Shown here one piece after another: positions 1 through 8,417 of a stretch of DNA of 43,894 bases. Origin of the DNA: JBBDLF01 sp040879025. GTDB taxonomy: Bacteria; Pseudomonadota; Gammaproteobacteria; Pseudomonadales; Pseudohongiellaceae. The notes below the pieces were generated by a model. It ran no database searches, was not told the DNA's origin, and saw nothing but the letters and a program-made list of their open reading frames with translations. Every line of letters begins with the position of its first letter. The stretch's first letter is position 1. A program made the translations under genes and the position numbers. The stretch lies in the NCBI GenBank assembly GCA_040879025.1, contig JBBDLF010000006.1, positions 1 to 43,894 of the forward strand, written 5' to 3'.

Positions 1-50
1 GGACGCAAAAATGAGCAAACATTATGTTTCATAATTAATGGGTTTATGTA

Positions 51-1082
51 CTAGTTGGTAGGCGCATAGGGCTCTCCGTCTTTTTCTGCTCGTCTGGCGC
101 CGGCAAGAATGCCGGGCATGGCATAGTTGCCCTCGTGGCAGGCATATTCGAAAAGGCGTTCTTCGGTGCGGTTCATTGGTAATTCTCCGCTCCAGGGCTG
201 CGTGTAATTCTCAGCGTCTTCCACGGTGAATTGATACAGAATGACGTCGTCCGCAGTCAGAGTGAATCGTTCGGTCACGTGCATCGTGGTTGATCCGATG
301 AACCGATGTTCCAGTGAAGAACGAAAGGTTTGCTGGGGATGAAAATTCGTGGTTTCCACCACCAGAGTGTCCCCCTGGTAATAGCCGATGGAATCTCCCA
401 TCCAGTAATTGTTAGCCGGTTGCTGGAAATCACTGTCAAGGCGAATGATACGGGCATCGTGATTCATTTCCGCCAGCAGTACGACGTAATCTTCGTTCTG
501 CACGATCTGGGTATTGTTATTGTAAAGCACCGGTAGTTTGGGAGGGCCGCCAGTAGAGCCGAATCCGACAACACAGCGCTCTCCCAGGGGACGCACTTCG
601 GGACCGTCATAACTGTTCCGGCGTGTCGTCGCTTCGGCAAAATTGGCTCGCCCCTGTTCGCTGTAAGGCAATTGTCCATCTGACGGGTCTACCAGGATGG
701 AACTGCGGATTTCGCCATCTACCACGGCCAGCTGATTACCCGGGTCCATCCAGAAAGTGTTGTATCCCCCCACGCCGCGGCCTTCGGCCGGCGCCTCCCG
801 GTTGGGATCGCTGGGACTGTTGCCGGCCTCATTACGCTGGGCCACCAGGCGTTCAATCTGCATCGCCTCTTCGGCGGACAGAACCAGCTTCCCTTCGAAA
901 CGCGCAGCCCGTTCCAGATTGGTTTGGGTGGCAATGGACCAGATACCCTGCAGATCCGGATATCCATGTTCCGTTCGCGGGGGCTTGAAGTCATCCTCGG
1001 CACCACTTGACCCGTGGACAACGAGAAGCACCAGTAGCCCCACGGCAAAAGCGTGTTTGAAAATGTAATTTAAAGTTCGCAT
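51..1082 (-). CDS. Exported protein of the PDLQGxW / EYACHEGNYA family (copy A)
   Basis: A 343-residue protein of unknown function. Residues 1-28 form a Sec-type signal peptide (basic start, hydrophobic core, small residues before AEDD). The mature part begins with PPRTEHGYPDLQGIW and contains WMGDSIGYYQGDTLVVETTN, HVTERFT and, near the C-terminus, FEYACHEGNYAMPGIL. The same landmarks recur in the genes at 14771-15748 and 29254-30237, so this is one of three paralogues here. The conserved Cys-His-Glu near the end could bind a metal or ligand, but I know of no assigned activity. The ATG at 1082 follows a GGGGA Shine-Dalgarno about 7 nt upstream. It is transcribed away from the cold-shock gene, with no same-strand partner visible before the window edge. 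Confidence 0.85.
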   Translation of the reverse strand: MRTLNYIFKHAFAVGLLVLLVVHGSSGAEDDFKPPRTEHGYPDLQGIWSIATQTNLERAARFEGKLVLSAEEAMQIERLVAQRNEAGNSPSDPNREAPAEGRGVGGYNTFWMDPGNQLAVVDGEIRSSILVDPSDGQLPYSEQGRANFAEATTRRNSYDGPEVRPLGERCVVGFGSTGGPPKLPVLYNNNTQIVQNEDYVVLLAEMNHDARIIRLDSDFQQPANNYWMGDSIGYYQGDTLVVETTNFHPQQTFRSSLEHRFIGSTTMHVTERFTLTADDVILYQFTVEDAENYTQPWSGELPMNRTEERLFEYACHEGNYAMPGILAGARRAEKDGEPYAPTN

Positions 1083-1387
1083 AACTGTTTCCCCGACAAG
1101 CGCGACGTGTAGAAACCGCAGTACCTCATCTTACCGCCAACTCCAACAAGGATGCCAATTTTACTCGTGGTCCGGCATGCCGCAGACATTACCCAGGCGA
1201 TTTAAGTTGACAGGGGACGATGTGCGCGTATACTACAATACGCTTGTAAGTAAGCTTTATATTTATGCAAACTCTCGAAGTCCCTTCCGTAGCACCTCGT
1301 TCTGTTTATTCATAAGTAATCGCACTACCTACCAGCCCCTGGCTCGACTACGGGCCGTTTAACTTATCTGAATAGCAGGATTGATTT
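1083..1387. other. Divergent intergenic region with csp promoter and leader
   Basis: About 305 bases separate the copy A gene from the cold-shock gene. The right half holds the csp promoter and a leader of about 145 nt. I see no ORF with credible start and composition here; the short reading frame at 1177-1362 lies across the promoter and is rejected. No convincing promoter for the leftward gene was found. Confidence 0.6.
1207..1234 (+). promoter_or_regulatory. Sigma-70 promoter of the cold-shock gene
   Basis: TTGACA at 1207-1212 and TATACT at 1229-1234 are separated by 16 bp, a near-consensus sigma-70 promoter. A start near 1241 would give an untranslated leader of roughly 145 nt, as in cspA-type genes whose leader acts as an RNA thermosensor. 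Confidence 0.75.
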
Positions 1388-1597
1388 ATGACCGATACAA
1401 CGACTGGCACGGTAAAGTGGTTTAACGAATCCAAAGGCTTCGGCTTTATTGAACAGGAATCAGGCCCTGATGTGTTCGCGCATTTCAGTGCTATTTCCGC
1501 CTCAGGATTTAAAACCCTGTACGAAGGGCAGAAAGTGTCCTTCACGGTGACAAAAGGCCAGAAAGGTCCCCAGGCAGAGAACATCGTAGCCCTGTAG
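1388..1597 (+). CDS. CspA-family cold-shock protein
   Basis: A 69-residue single cold-shock domain protein, the usual length for the family. The RNA-binding motifs are clear: KGFGFIEQ (RNP1) and DVFAHFSAI (RNP2), preceded by the typical TGTVKWFN start. It is expected to bind single-stranded RNA or DNA in the cytoplasm and act as an RNA chaperone. The ATG at 1388 follows AGGA with 7 nt spacing. The long leader from the promoter at 1207 and the terminator at 1624 make it a monocistronic unit. Which csp paralogue it is cannot be decided from one gene. Confidence 0.95.
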   Translation: MTDTTTGTVKWFNESKGFGFIEQESGPDVFAHFSAISASGFKTLYEGQKVSFTVTKGQKGPQAENIVAL

Positions 1598-1623
1598 GAC
1601 TTTCCGCAGCGATTGGCGATTGG

Positions 1624-1654
1624 AAGGGACAGACGCCAGTCTGTCCCTTTTTTT
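1624..1654 (+). terminator. Rho-independent terminator after csp
   Basis: GGGACAGAC (1626-1634), loop GCCA, GTCTGTCCC (1639-1647) and seven T (1648-1654). The 9-bp stem is perfect and extends by two A-T pairs. It lies between convergent genes and may also help stop the leftward MFS transcript. Confidence 0.9.
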
Positions 1655-1680
1655 CCGATCGCCGATAGCTCATTCCAGTT

Positions 1681-2961
1681 CTATACGCGACTGTCTGGAA
1701 TACGTTTGATCTTTCCGCCCGCGGTGAACAGTACCAGTCCCAGAAAACCGGCCGCGCTGGCAAACGCATAAGGAATGGCATACGCATTCTGACTCGCGGC
1801 ATAGGCGATACCCAGCAATACCGGGCCGCAGGCCGTACCCCATGAAGTCATCAGATTGCTCACGGAGAATATACGGGCATATTCTTTTACTCCGAACGCC
1901 TCGGCGATCAGCAGGGGTTGCAGCATCAAAAGATTGCCTACCGTAACACCAAACAGAGCCAACCCGACGCAGAGGCTCAACACGCCGAATCCGGCCGACA
2001 ACAGCGCCAGGGACAATCCCTGCAGCACCATCATTACCATGGCGAAAGCGCGAGTGGAGAATTGCTCGACCAGGACACCGCCGACCAGGCGCCCGATAAT
2101 GCTGGCCAGCGGCAGAATCGCCACTACCATCGCCGTTTCTGCTTCGGACAGCAGTTCTCTCGCCAGGCCATACTGGTGCGAAATGCCTCCGACCTGCGCC
2201 ATCATCAGAAAAATATAGGCTAGGCTCATACCCCAGAAAAACCGGCCGCTACGGGCTTCCCGTAGTGAAGCGCCTTGTCCGAACGCATGGCGTATTGCGA
2301 CCGGTTCGGCCTCAATGGCGGCGTGAACCGGTTTGGCGACGACTTCGTCTGTGCCACTTGGCAACAAACCCATGGATTCGGGGCTGGGGCGCAACATCAG
2401 CCATGTTGCCGGAACCACACCGACGATGTACATCGCGCCCATTACCGGGCCGGCGGTGGCCAATCCAAGCGTTTCCACCAGAATGGCGCAGACCGGTGTA
2501 ATCACCACTCCGCCAAGCGACAGGCCGGTGGAGGCAACTGACAAAGCGACCGCGCGCTGTTTGTGGAACCAGCGGGTTACCAAGGTAGTGGCGGGAATCA
2601 GGTTGGACGCCGAGAAGCCGGCTCCGAACAGAATGTAAACGGCGTACAACTGCCAGGTGGTTTCGACAAGGGCCAGGGAGGCCAGGGCCGTGCAGGAAAT
2701 GACCGCTCCCACGCTGATGCAGTAACGCACATCGAACGCTTGAATCCAGCGAGCGACCACCAGGCCGGCAAAGCCTGAACTGAGGAAAAACAACGAGACT
2801 GCCAGCGACGCGGACTGCACGGTAAAGGCGGGCTGACGCGCCAACGCATTGAGAATTACCGCGTGGTTGTAAAAACTGAGCCCGGTACCAAAGGTCAGAA
2901 TGAACAGGATGCCGGCAACGACTTTCCAGCCGTAAAACATTTTCGGCTTTGGGTCAGCCAT
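1681..2961 (-). CDS. MFS transporter, monocarboxylate / oxalate-formate antiporter type
   Basis: A 426-residue integral membrane protein with about 12 hydrophobic segments. The start (MFYGWKVVAGILFILTFGTG) and the RWFHKQRAVALSVASTG loop after the first five to six segments are typical of the MCT / oxalate:formate antiporter branch of the major facilitator superfamily. It should move a small organic anion across the inner membrane; the substrate is not readable. It begins 54 nt after the stop of the RND pump gene on the same strand, so it probably ends the gntR-adaptor-pump-MFS operon. The Shine-Dalgarno at 2961 is weak (GAGAG). The csp terminator lies just beyond its stop. Confidence 0.85.
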   Translation of the reverse strand: MADPKPKMFYGWKVVAGILFILTFGTGLSFYNHAVILNALARQPAFTVQSASLAVSLFFLSSGFAGLVVARWIQAFDVRYCISVGAVISCTALASLALVETTWQLYAVYILFGAGFSASNLIPATTLVTRWFHKQRAVALSVASTGLSLGGVVITPVCAILVETLGLATAGPVMGAMYIVGVVPATWLMLRPSPESMGLLPSGTDEVVAKPVHAAIEAEPVAIRHAFGQGASLREARSGRFFWGMSLAYIFLMMAQVGGISHQYGLARELLSEAETAMVVAILPLASIIGRLVGGVLVEQFSTRAFAMVMMVLQGLSLALLSAGFGVLSLCVGLALFGVTVGNLLMLQPLLIAEAFGVKEYARIFSVSNLMTSWGTACGPVLLGIAYAASQNAYAIPYAFASAAGFLGLVLFTAGGKIKRIPDSRV

Positions 2962-3015
2962 GCGATACTCTCAGCCCTCGCGCGTTACAGCCACTGGCCT
3001 CCGGCGCTATCCTCG

Positions 3016-6000
3016 TTAATTCTGGAAGGCCATATCAGTCATTGTTTCCTCGTGTCCGGTCAGATCATGAAGAATGAGGTATAAACTCGGAACCAGGAAC
3101 AGCGTAATGGCCGTAGCGAAGAGTACACCGAAGGCGAGTGAAATTGCCATCGGGATAATAAAAAACGTGGCGGGACTCGCGGTCGCCATCAAGGGTACCA
3201 GACCGATGAACGTGGTCAGCGAAGTCAAAAAGACTGGACGGAATCGCACGACACCGGCGCTGGCCACAGCCTCCTGAATCGGCACGCCTTCGGCCCGGAA
3301 TCGATTGATATTAACCACCAGCACCAGACTGGCGTTGACCACTACGCCGCTCAGCGCAATGATGCCTAACAACGAAAAGAAAACCAGGTCCGCGCCCATG
3401 ATAAAATGCCCCACAATCGCACCTATGGCGCCGAAAGGAATCACACTCATGATGACCAGTGGTTGTAAATAGGACTTTAGCGGGATGGCCAGAAGCGCGA
3501 AGATTATCATCAAAGCCAGAGGATAGCTTGAAAACAAACCCGAAAGTGAACGCATCTGCTGTTCGCCTTCGCCGCCGATCACCATGTCCACGCCAAGGTT
3601 CTGGGCCCATTGAGCGCGGAATTTCTGTATCACATCACCGCGCACTTCTTCGGGTTTTATAACCGCGCGATCGAGGTCGGCGCGCACGGTTACGACGCGC
3701 CTGCCATCTTCGCGATTGATGCTGGAGTAACCGTTTCCGAGCGAGAAGGTCGCGATGCTGGTGAAAGGAACTTCATAACCATCGGGCGTACGAATCAGAA
3801 GGTTTTCCAGGTTGGCCAGCGACTGCCTTTCCTCCTCGGGATAGCGCACCATCACGCGAATGTCGTCGCGGCCGCGTTGTATTCGTTGTGCTTCCGCTCC
3901 ATAGAATGCGCGTCGTACCTGCGAGGCGATATCGTTCAGCGTCAGCCCCAGGTTCAGTCCCTCATCAAGTATTTCAATCTGGACTTCCTGTTTGCCGGCC
4001 CGGAACGAGTCTGTGATATCAAACACCCCGGGATAGCGCGTCAGTTCATTGCGCAACTCAGCCGCGGCTATCTGCAGATTTTCCACATTGCGCCCTTCCA
4101 GGCGGAAATTGATGGCGTCACCGGCTGAGAAAGTGTCAGAAACGAAAGTCAGTTCAAGTGCATCGGGAATGCTGCCCACCTTGTCGCGCCATCGATCACG
4201 GATTACCGCGGAGCTGAGTTCACCGCGGTCAAAAAACGGTGTCAGATTCATCACCACTTCGGCGATATGACTGCTGCCGCTTCCGCTTCCACCACCGCCG
4301 CCGCCTGGTCCCGGACCACTCCGGGGCGCCCGCTGGCCGACAACGGTCATCAGATTGTCTACTGCGCGTATTGATGACGCAGGAGCATCACCACGCGCTT
4401 GCATTGCCTGAAGCTCCTGATCAAGTTCAGCCGAAAGCTCCTGTGCTGCCCGTTCCAGAACCAACGCTGCCTGTTCTGTCTGGGCGATTGGTGCGCCTTC
4501 CTGCATCTGCAGGGATGCATAAACAATATCGCCTTCCACGGCGGGCATGAACTGGAAGATAACCCGACCACTTGCAACCAGGCCGACCGTTACCAGAATG
4601 ACAGCGGTTGCTGTGGCCCAGGCGGCGTAACGATAGCCCAGTACACGATCAAGCGCCCGGCGGTATATGTTACGTGCAAAATATTCCATGCCCCCGGCGA
4701 TACGTCCCTGGAATCCTTGCCACCCGGTGACGAACTTCGAATTTTCGAAAAGGTAGCCGTGCAGTTTGCGGTGAGCGATATGCCCGGGCAAAATCAGCTG
4801 GGATTCAACCAGACTCGCCAGCAGGCAGAACACCACCACGGCGCCGATCGCGTTGAAGAAGGCACCCATCGGCCCGTCCAGCAGCAGGATCGGAAGAAAG
4901 GCTGCAATTGTGGTCAGGACGCCGAATATGACCGGTACCGAAACTTCGAGAGTGCCGCGTACGGCGGCCTCCCGCATCGGCAGTCCCCGGCTCTCCCAGG
5001 AGTGAATACGTTCGCCAACCACGATGGCGTCATCCACGACGATTCCCAATACCAATATAAATCCCATGACGGTAAGGGTGCTGATAGACAGACCGGCGGA
5101 AGGAAACAGACACAGGGCTCCTGCGATAGCCACCGGCATTCCCACCGCTACCCAAAGCGCCAGTTTGAAACGCAGAAACAGCGCGAGAACCAACAAGACA
5201 AGCATCAGTCCTGTATAGGCATTGGTGGCTACCGTACCGATCCGCTCCTTGGTGGAAATCGCGGCGTCGCTGATAATGCTCAGCGTCAGATTGGCGGGAA
5301 GGTTGTGTTGGATTTCCTCGAAATGGTTCCGCACCTGTTCCGCAGCAGCGACGATGTCCTCATCGCCGACACGATAGACCTGGACGATCGCCGCATTTTG
5401 GCCATTCACCCGAGCGTCCGTGTAGCCTTCCTCAAAACCATCGCTAACCGTCGCAATATCGCCCAGCCTGAGTTGGGAGCCATCGGGAAAAGTCCGGATG
5501 ATGACGTCTTCATACTCGCTGCCGCTATAAACCTGTCCGCGAGTGCGCAGCAGAATTTCTCCTCCATCGGTGCGCAGGGTTCCTCCGGGCATATCCAGAG
5601 AAGCGCGGTTGATGGCCTGGGCAATCTCATCCAGCGTAAGGCCGTACTGCCGCAACGTGAATTCAGAGACTTCGATGGCAATTTCAAACGGCCTTATATA
5701 AGCCACCTCCACTGTGGAAATACCTTCCAGATCAACCAGATCGTTGCGAATATCCTCGGCAATGAGCTTGAGACTGCGATCATCTGTGTCTCCTGCCAGG
5801 CCGAGTGTAATGACATTGGCAGTGGCGCTGACGGACGATACGATCGGTTTCTCCGTTTCCGCAGGGAAAGTGGAAATGCCGTCCACTTTACTTTTGACAT
5901 CGTTCAGTACCCTGTTCATTTCGGCGCCTGTCGCTATTTCCAGACTCATTGAACAGGCACCCTCGCGGGCTGTGCTGGTCATGCGCTCTATGTTTTCGGT

Positions 6001-6222
6001 ACTTTCCAATGCTTCTTCAAGGCGCAGGCAGACACCCTGTTCGGCTTCCTCTGGCGAGGCGCCCAGGTAGGGCACATTGATCTGTATCATGCCCATGTCC
6101 ACATTCGGAAATTCTTCCTGGTGCAGACTCAAATAGGAAACGATCCCTCCGGCGATGAAAATCAACATCACCAGGTTGGACGCGACCGGGTTATTGATAA
6201 ACCAGGTAACAATTGTCTTCAA
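3016..6222 (-). CDS. RND-family efflux pump, inner-membrane permease
   Basis: A 1068-residue RND transporter of AcrB/MexB architecture: one N-terminal segment, a large periplasmic loop, a membrane block, then the repeat of this pattern. Landmarks are the start WFINNPVASNLVMLIFIAGG, PYLGASPEEAEQGVC, and the fourth-helix motif LGIVVDDAIVVGERIHSW with paired Asp for proton relay. A Gly/Ser-rich stretch of about 20 residues near residue 640 is an unusual linker in the second periplasmic part. Translation most likely starts at TTG (6222-6220), preceded by TGGAG at 8 nt. It follows the adaptor gene by 59 nt. No outer-membrane TolC-like partner is in the window. Substrate unknown. Confidence 0.93.
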   Translation of the reverse strand: MKTIVTWFINNPVASNLVMLIFIAGGIVSYLSLHQEEFPNVDMGMIQINVPYLGASPEEAEQGVCLRLEEALESTENIERMTSTAREGACSMSLEIATGAEMNRVLNDVKSKVDGISTFPAETEKPIVSSVSATANVITLGLAGDTDDRSLKLIAEDIRNDLVDLEGISTVEVAYIRPFEIAIEVSEFTLRQYGLTLDEIAQAINRASLDMPGGTLRTDGGEILLRTRGQVYSGSEYEDVIIRTFPDGSQLRLGDIATVSDGFEEGYTDARVNGQNAAIVQVYRVGDEDIVAAAEQVRNHFEEIQHNLPANLTLSIISDAAISTKERIGTVATNAYTGLMLVLLVLALFLRFKLALWVAVGMPVAIAGALCLFPSAGLSISTLTVMGFILVLGIVVDDAIVVGERIHSWESRGLPMREAAVRGTLEVSVPVIFGVLTTIAAFLPILLLDGPMGAFFNAIGAVVVFCLLASLVESQLILPGHIAHRKLHGYLFENSKFVTGWQGFQGRIAGGMEYFARNIYRRALDRVLGYRYAAWATATAVILVTVGLVASGRVIFQFMPAVEGDIVYASLQMQEGAPIAQTEQAALVLERAAQELSAELDQELQAMQARGDAPASSIRAVDNLMTVVGQRAPRSGPGPGGGGGGSGSGSSHIAEVVMNLTPFFDRGELSSAVIRDRWRDKVGSIPDALELTFVSDTFSAGDAINFRLEGRNVENLQIAAAELRNELTRYPGVFDITDSFRAGKQEVQIEILDEGLNLGLTLNDIASQVRRAFYGAEAQRIQRGRDDIRVMVRYPEEERQSLANLENLLIRTPDGYEVPFTSIATFSLGNGYSSINREDGRRVVTVRADLDRAVIKPEEVRGDVIQKFRAQWAQNLGVDMVIGGEGEQQMRSLSGLFSSYPLALMIIFALLAIPLKSYLQPLVIMSVIPFGAIGAIVGHFIMGADLVFFSLLGIIALSGVVVNASLVLVVNINRFRAEGVPIQEAVASAGVVRFRPVFLTSLTTFIGLVPLMATASPATFFIIPMAISLAFGVLFATAITLFLVPSLYLILHDLTGHEETMTDMAFQN

Positions 6223-6281
6223 TTTTTCAGCTCCAGAAGAATTTCAGACTTCATTCAACGATGAGTACAGCCGGACCCGGC

Positions 6282-7451
6282 CTAACCCGCTTCCTGAACC
6301 ACAACCGGCATACCGTCCACAACCGCCTGGATAGGCGACAGGCAAATTCGCTCTCCGGCCATCAGGCCGCCCTGGATCAATACACGCTCATCTTCGAGTC
6401 GCATGATATCCACCTCGCGGAAATGCAAGGTATCTTCATCGTCCACAACCAGAACACGGTTGTTATTTCGAATGACACTGCGCGGCAACACAAAAAGATT
6501 GTCCACGCGCTTGCCTCGAATTTCAGCCTGCACATACAATCCAAGAGGAAGCGCCAGGTTTTGTGCCTCCTCGGATAATTCATCGATGTCGGCGGGTTTG
6601 GGCTGAATCACCCTTACAATTGCCTGCACGGAATTACTGGTTGCATCGATACCGGCCTCGGTGCGCACAAGGCGACCCCGCCATTGATGTCGCTGACTGC
6701 CGTAACGGCCGGTCAGGATGACTTCCGGTGCCATGGCGTCCGGCAACTCGCCGCGGTAACCCAGGGGGACGTCCAGGTACCCCATCTGCGTCAGCGCCAG
6801 CGGCAGGCGCACCTCCACCTGGTCGGCATCCACGAGCGTCGCGATAGTCTGGGCACGATTCAGATATTGACCGAGTTCGACGTCTTTGCTCTCTACGATG
6901 GCATTGAACGGGGCGCGTATTTCAGCCCTTTCAAGATCAGACCGGGCTTGCCGTAACGCGGCCTCGGCATCCATAAGGCGGGCCGCTGCAACGCGTTCTC
7001 CCCGTTGGGCATTTTCCATCTGACTGTCGCTGGCCAGCCGTTGCGTTGCCAGACTCTGCAGACGTTCCAGTTCTGTCCGGGCATGCTCAGCTTCAGCCCG
7101 TGCTTGCGCGAGGGTCGCTTCAGCCCGGTCCGCCGCCGTTTCCAGATCACGGACGTCAAGGCGCAACAAGACTTCCCCCGCGGCGATGTACCCTCCGTTC
7201 TCGAGAGCCGGAGACAACCACTCCACCTGGCCGGCAACGGCAATTGACAAACTGGTGCGGCGGGCCGCCTGCACCTTGCCCTGGGACTCGACGGTCAGGG
7301 TTATCGATTCCGGCTGCACCTGCATGGCCCGGATAACCGTCGCCTGAACTTCCGTCGAGGTTTCCGCGACCTGCGCAGGGGTTTTGACCAGTATGGCTGA
7401 AATCGATACGCCAGCAGCCAGAATAACCACCGGTAATACGGCCTTTTTCAT
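6282..7451 (-). CDS. RND efflux periplasmic adaptor (membrane fusion protein)
   Basis: A 389-residue adaptor that would link the RND pump to an outer-membrane channel. It has an N-terminal membrane anchor or signal (residues 1-25, no lipobox Cys), a lipoyl-like half (VEWLSPALENGGYIAAGEVLL), an Ala/Glu/Arg-rich alpha-helical hairpin at about residues 105-165, the second lipoyl half (APFNAIVESKDVELGQYL), then beta-barrel and membrane-proximal domains. The ATG at 7451 has a strong purine-rich ribosome binding site. It lies 33 nt after the GntR gene and 59 nt before the pump gene on the same strand, so the three are probably one transcript. Confidence 0.92.
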   Translation of the reverse strand: MKKAVLPVVILAAGVSISAILVKTPAQVAETSTEVQATVIRAMQVQPESITLTVESQGKVQAARRTSLSIAVAGQVEWLSPALENGGYIAAGEVLLRLDVRDLETAADRAEATLAQARAEAEHARTELERLQSLATQRLASDSQMENAQRGERVAAARLMDAEAALRQARSDLERAEIRAPFNAIVESKDVELGQYLNRAQTIATLVDADQVEVRLPLALTQMGYLDVPLGYRGELPDAMAPEVILTGRYGSQRHQWRGRLVRTEAGIDATSNSVQAIVRVIQPKPADIDELSEEAQNLALPLGLYVQAEIRGKRVDNLFVLPRSVIRNNNRVLVVDDEDTLHFREVDIMRLEDERVLIQGGLMAGERICLSPIQAVVDGMPVVVQEAG

Positions 7452-7484
7452 TACCTTTCTCCCTCCCGGGATATCAATGTCTGC

Positions 7485-8219
7485 TCACGAATCGACTTTG
7501 CGTTGCTGACGAGCTGTCACCGCGCTCACGACGAATACGCGCATGTGATCACTGTAATCCTGGATCGCATCGGCAGCCTGCTGAGCATCGCCCAGGCGCA
7601 ACGCTTCATCCAGATCCTTCACCAGCATGTTATGAACCGTTTCGTCAAGATCCGGTTTGATCCCAAGAGTCAGAATCTGATCCACAAATTGTGCTTTTAG
7701 GTCATTACCGATCAGTTGCAGCACCAGGTTTTTATCGATCGACTTGAAAAACTCCAGTAATTCGCGCCAGGCTCTATGCATACCATCAAAACTGTTGGCC
7801 TGGCGGTCGAGTTCGGCCACCAGTTCCCGAGCCTGTGTCAACTGATCCGGCGAAGCTTTCTGTATGGCACTGCGGGTTGTGAGAACGGACAGTGCGCCGA
7901 AAATCTGCAAAAACTGATCCACCAGTTGGGGATCGGGCGGGTTATCCAGTTTCATCAGATGGCCGAGGATCGAGAGGTGGGCTCGCTCTCTGGGCACGAT
8001 GCGCACGCCGCCCGGTTGAATGTCGATTATGCCCAACTGCGCCAGGTTCGTCAGTGCCTCGCGCACCACCCCCCGGCTACTGTGAAAGCGTACGGCGAGA
8101 TCGCGCTCCGAAGGCAATCTTTCCCCGGGGCGGTATTGGCCGCGCAGAATTTCGGTTCGCAATACGGCGGCGATTTCGTAGGTCAGCGAAGTGGGAGTAG
8201 TCATAACCCGGGAATTCAT
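7485..8219 (-). CDS. GntR/FadR-family transcriptional regulator
   Basis: A 244-residue repressor-type protein. The N-terminal winged helix-turn-helix is canonical GntR (LPSERDLAVRFHSSRGVVRE, about residues 38-57). The helical C-terminal part matches the FadR/FCD effector-binding type, whose ligands are usually carboxylates or acyl-CoA. It is first in the operon with the RND adaptor, pump and MFS gene, and a promoter with two operators lies just upstream, so autoregulation and control of efflux are likely. The ATG at 8219 has AGGA about 14 nt upstream, a little far; the ATG at 8204 is an alternative start. FadR-type control of an RND pump is uncommon. Confidence 0.92.
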   Translation of the reverse strand: MNSRVMTTPTSLTYEIAAVLRTEILRGQYRPGERLPSERDLAVRFHSSRGVVREALTNLAQLGIIDIQPGGVRIVPRERAHLSILGHLMKLDNPPDPQLVDQFLQIFGALSVLTTRSAIQKASPDQLTQARELVAELDRQANSFDGMHRAWRELLEFFKSIDKNLVLQLIGNDLKAQFVDQILTLGIKPDLDETVHNMLVKDLDEALRLGDAQQAADAIQDYSDHMRVFVVSAVTARQQRKVDS

Positions 8220-8241
8220 TCATTTACAGGCGATCCTACAG

Positions 8242-8268
8242 TTGGTAGGACCAATTTGGTCAGACCAA
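8242..8268. promoter_or_regulatory. Tandem GntR-type operators
   Basis: Two 13-bp palindromes, TTGGTAGGACCAA (8242-8254) and TTGGTCAGACCAA (8256-8268), share TTGGT-N3-ACCAA. This fits the FadR-subfamily TGGTnnnACCA pattern. Their centres are 14 bp apart. The promoter-proximal copy overlaps the -10 element of the gntR promoter and the other lies just downstream, which is ideal for autorepression. Confidence 0.85.
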
Positions 8269-8295
8269 TATAGTCAGCTCCCGCCTGCCTGTCAA
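8267..8295 (-). promoter_or_regulatory. Sigma-70 promoter of the gntR-RND-MFS operon
   Basis: Read on the minus strand: TTGACA (8295-8290), 17-bp spacer, TATATT (8272-8267). This is close to consensus and points into gntR. Two bases of the -10 lie within the upstream GntR operator. Confidence 0.85.
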
Positions 8296-8417
8296 TATCC
8301 CGGGACTTTTTCGCGCTGACTGGAATCGATAAAGCGCCGGACGGAGTGATTGCGGACTGAATTCTGCGCACAAGTGAGACCGGTACGGTTCTGAAACCGG
8401 TGTCTGGCCCAGCCGGG

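Noticed and set aside
4399..5952. 517-aa plus-strand open frame inside the RND pump gene
   Set aside because: It is antisense to a clear RND transporter, has low-complexity Gln/His-rich composition and no recognisable domain or start signal.
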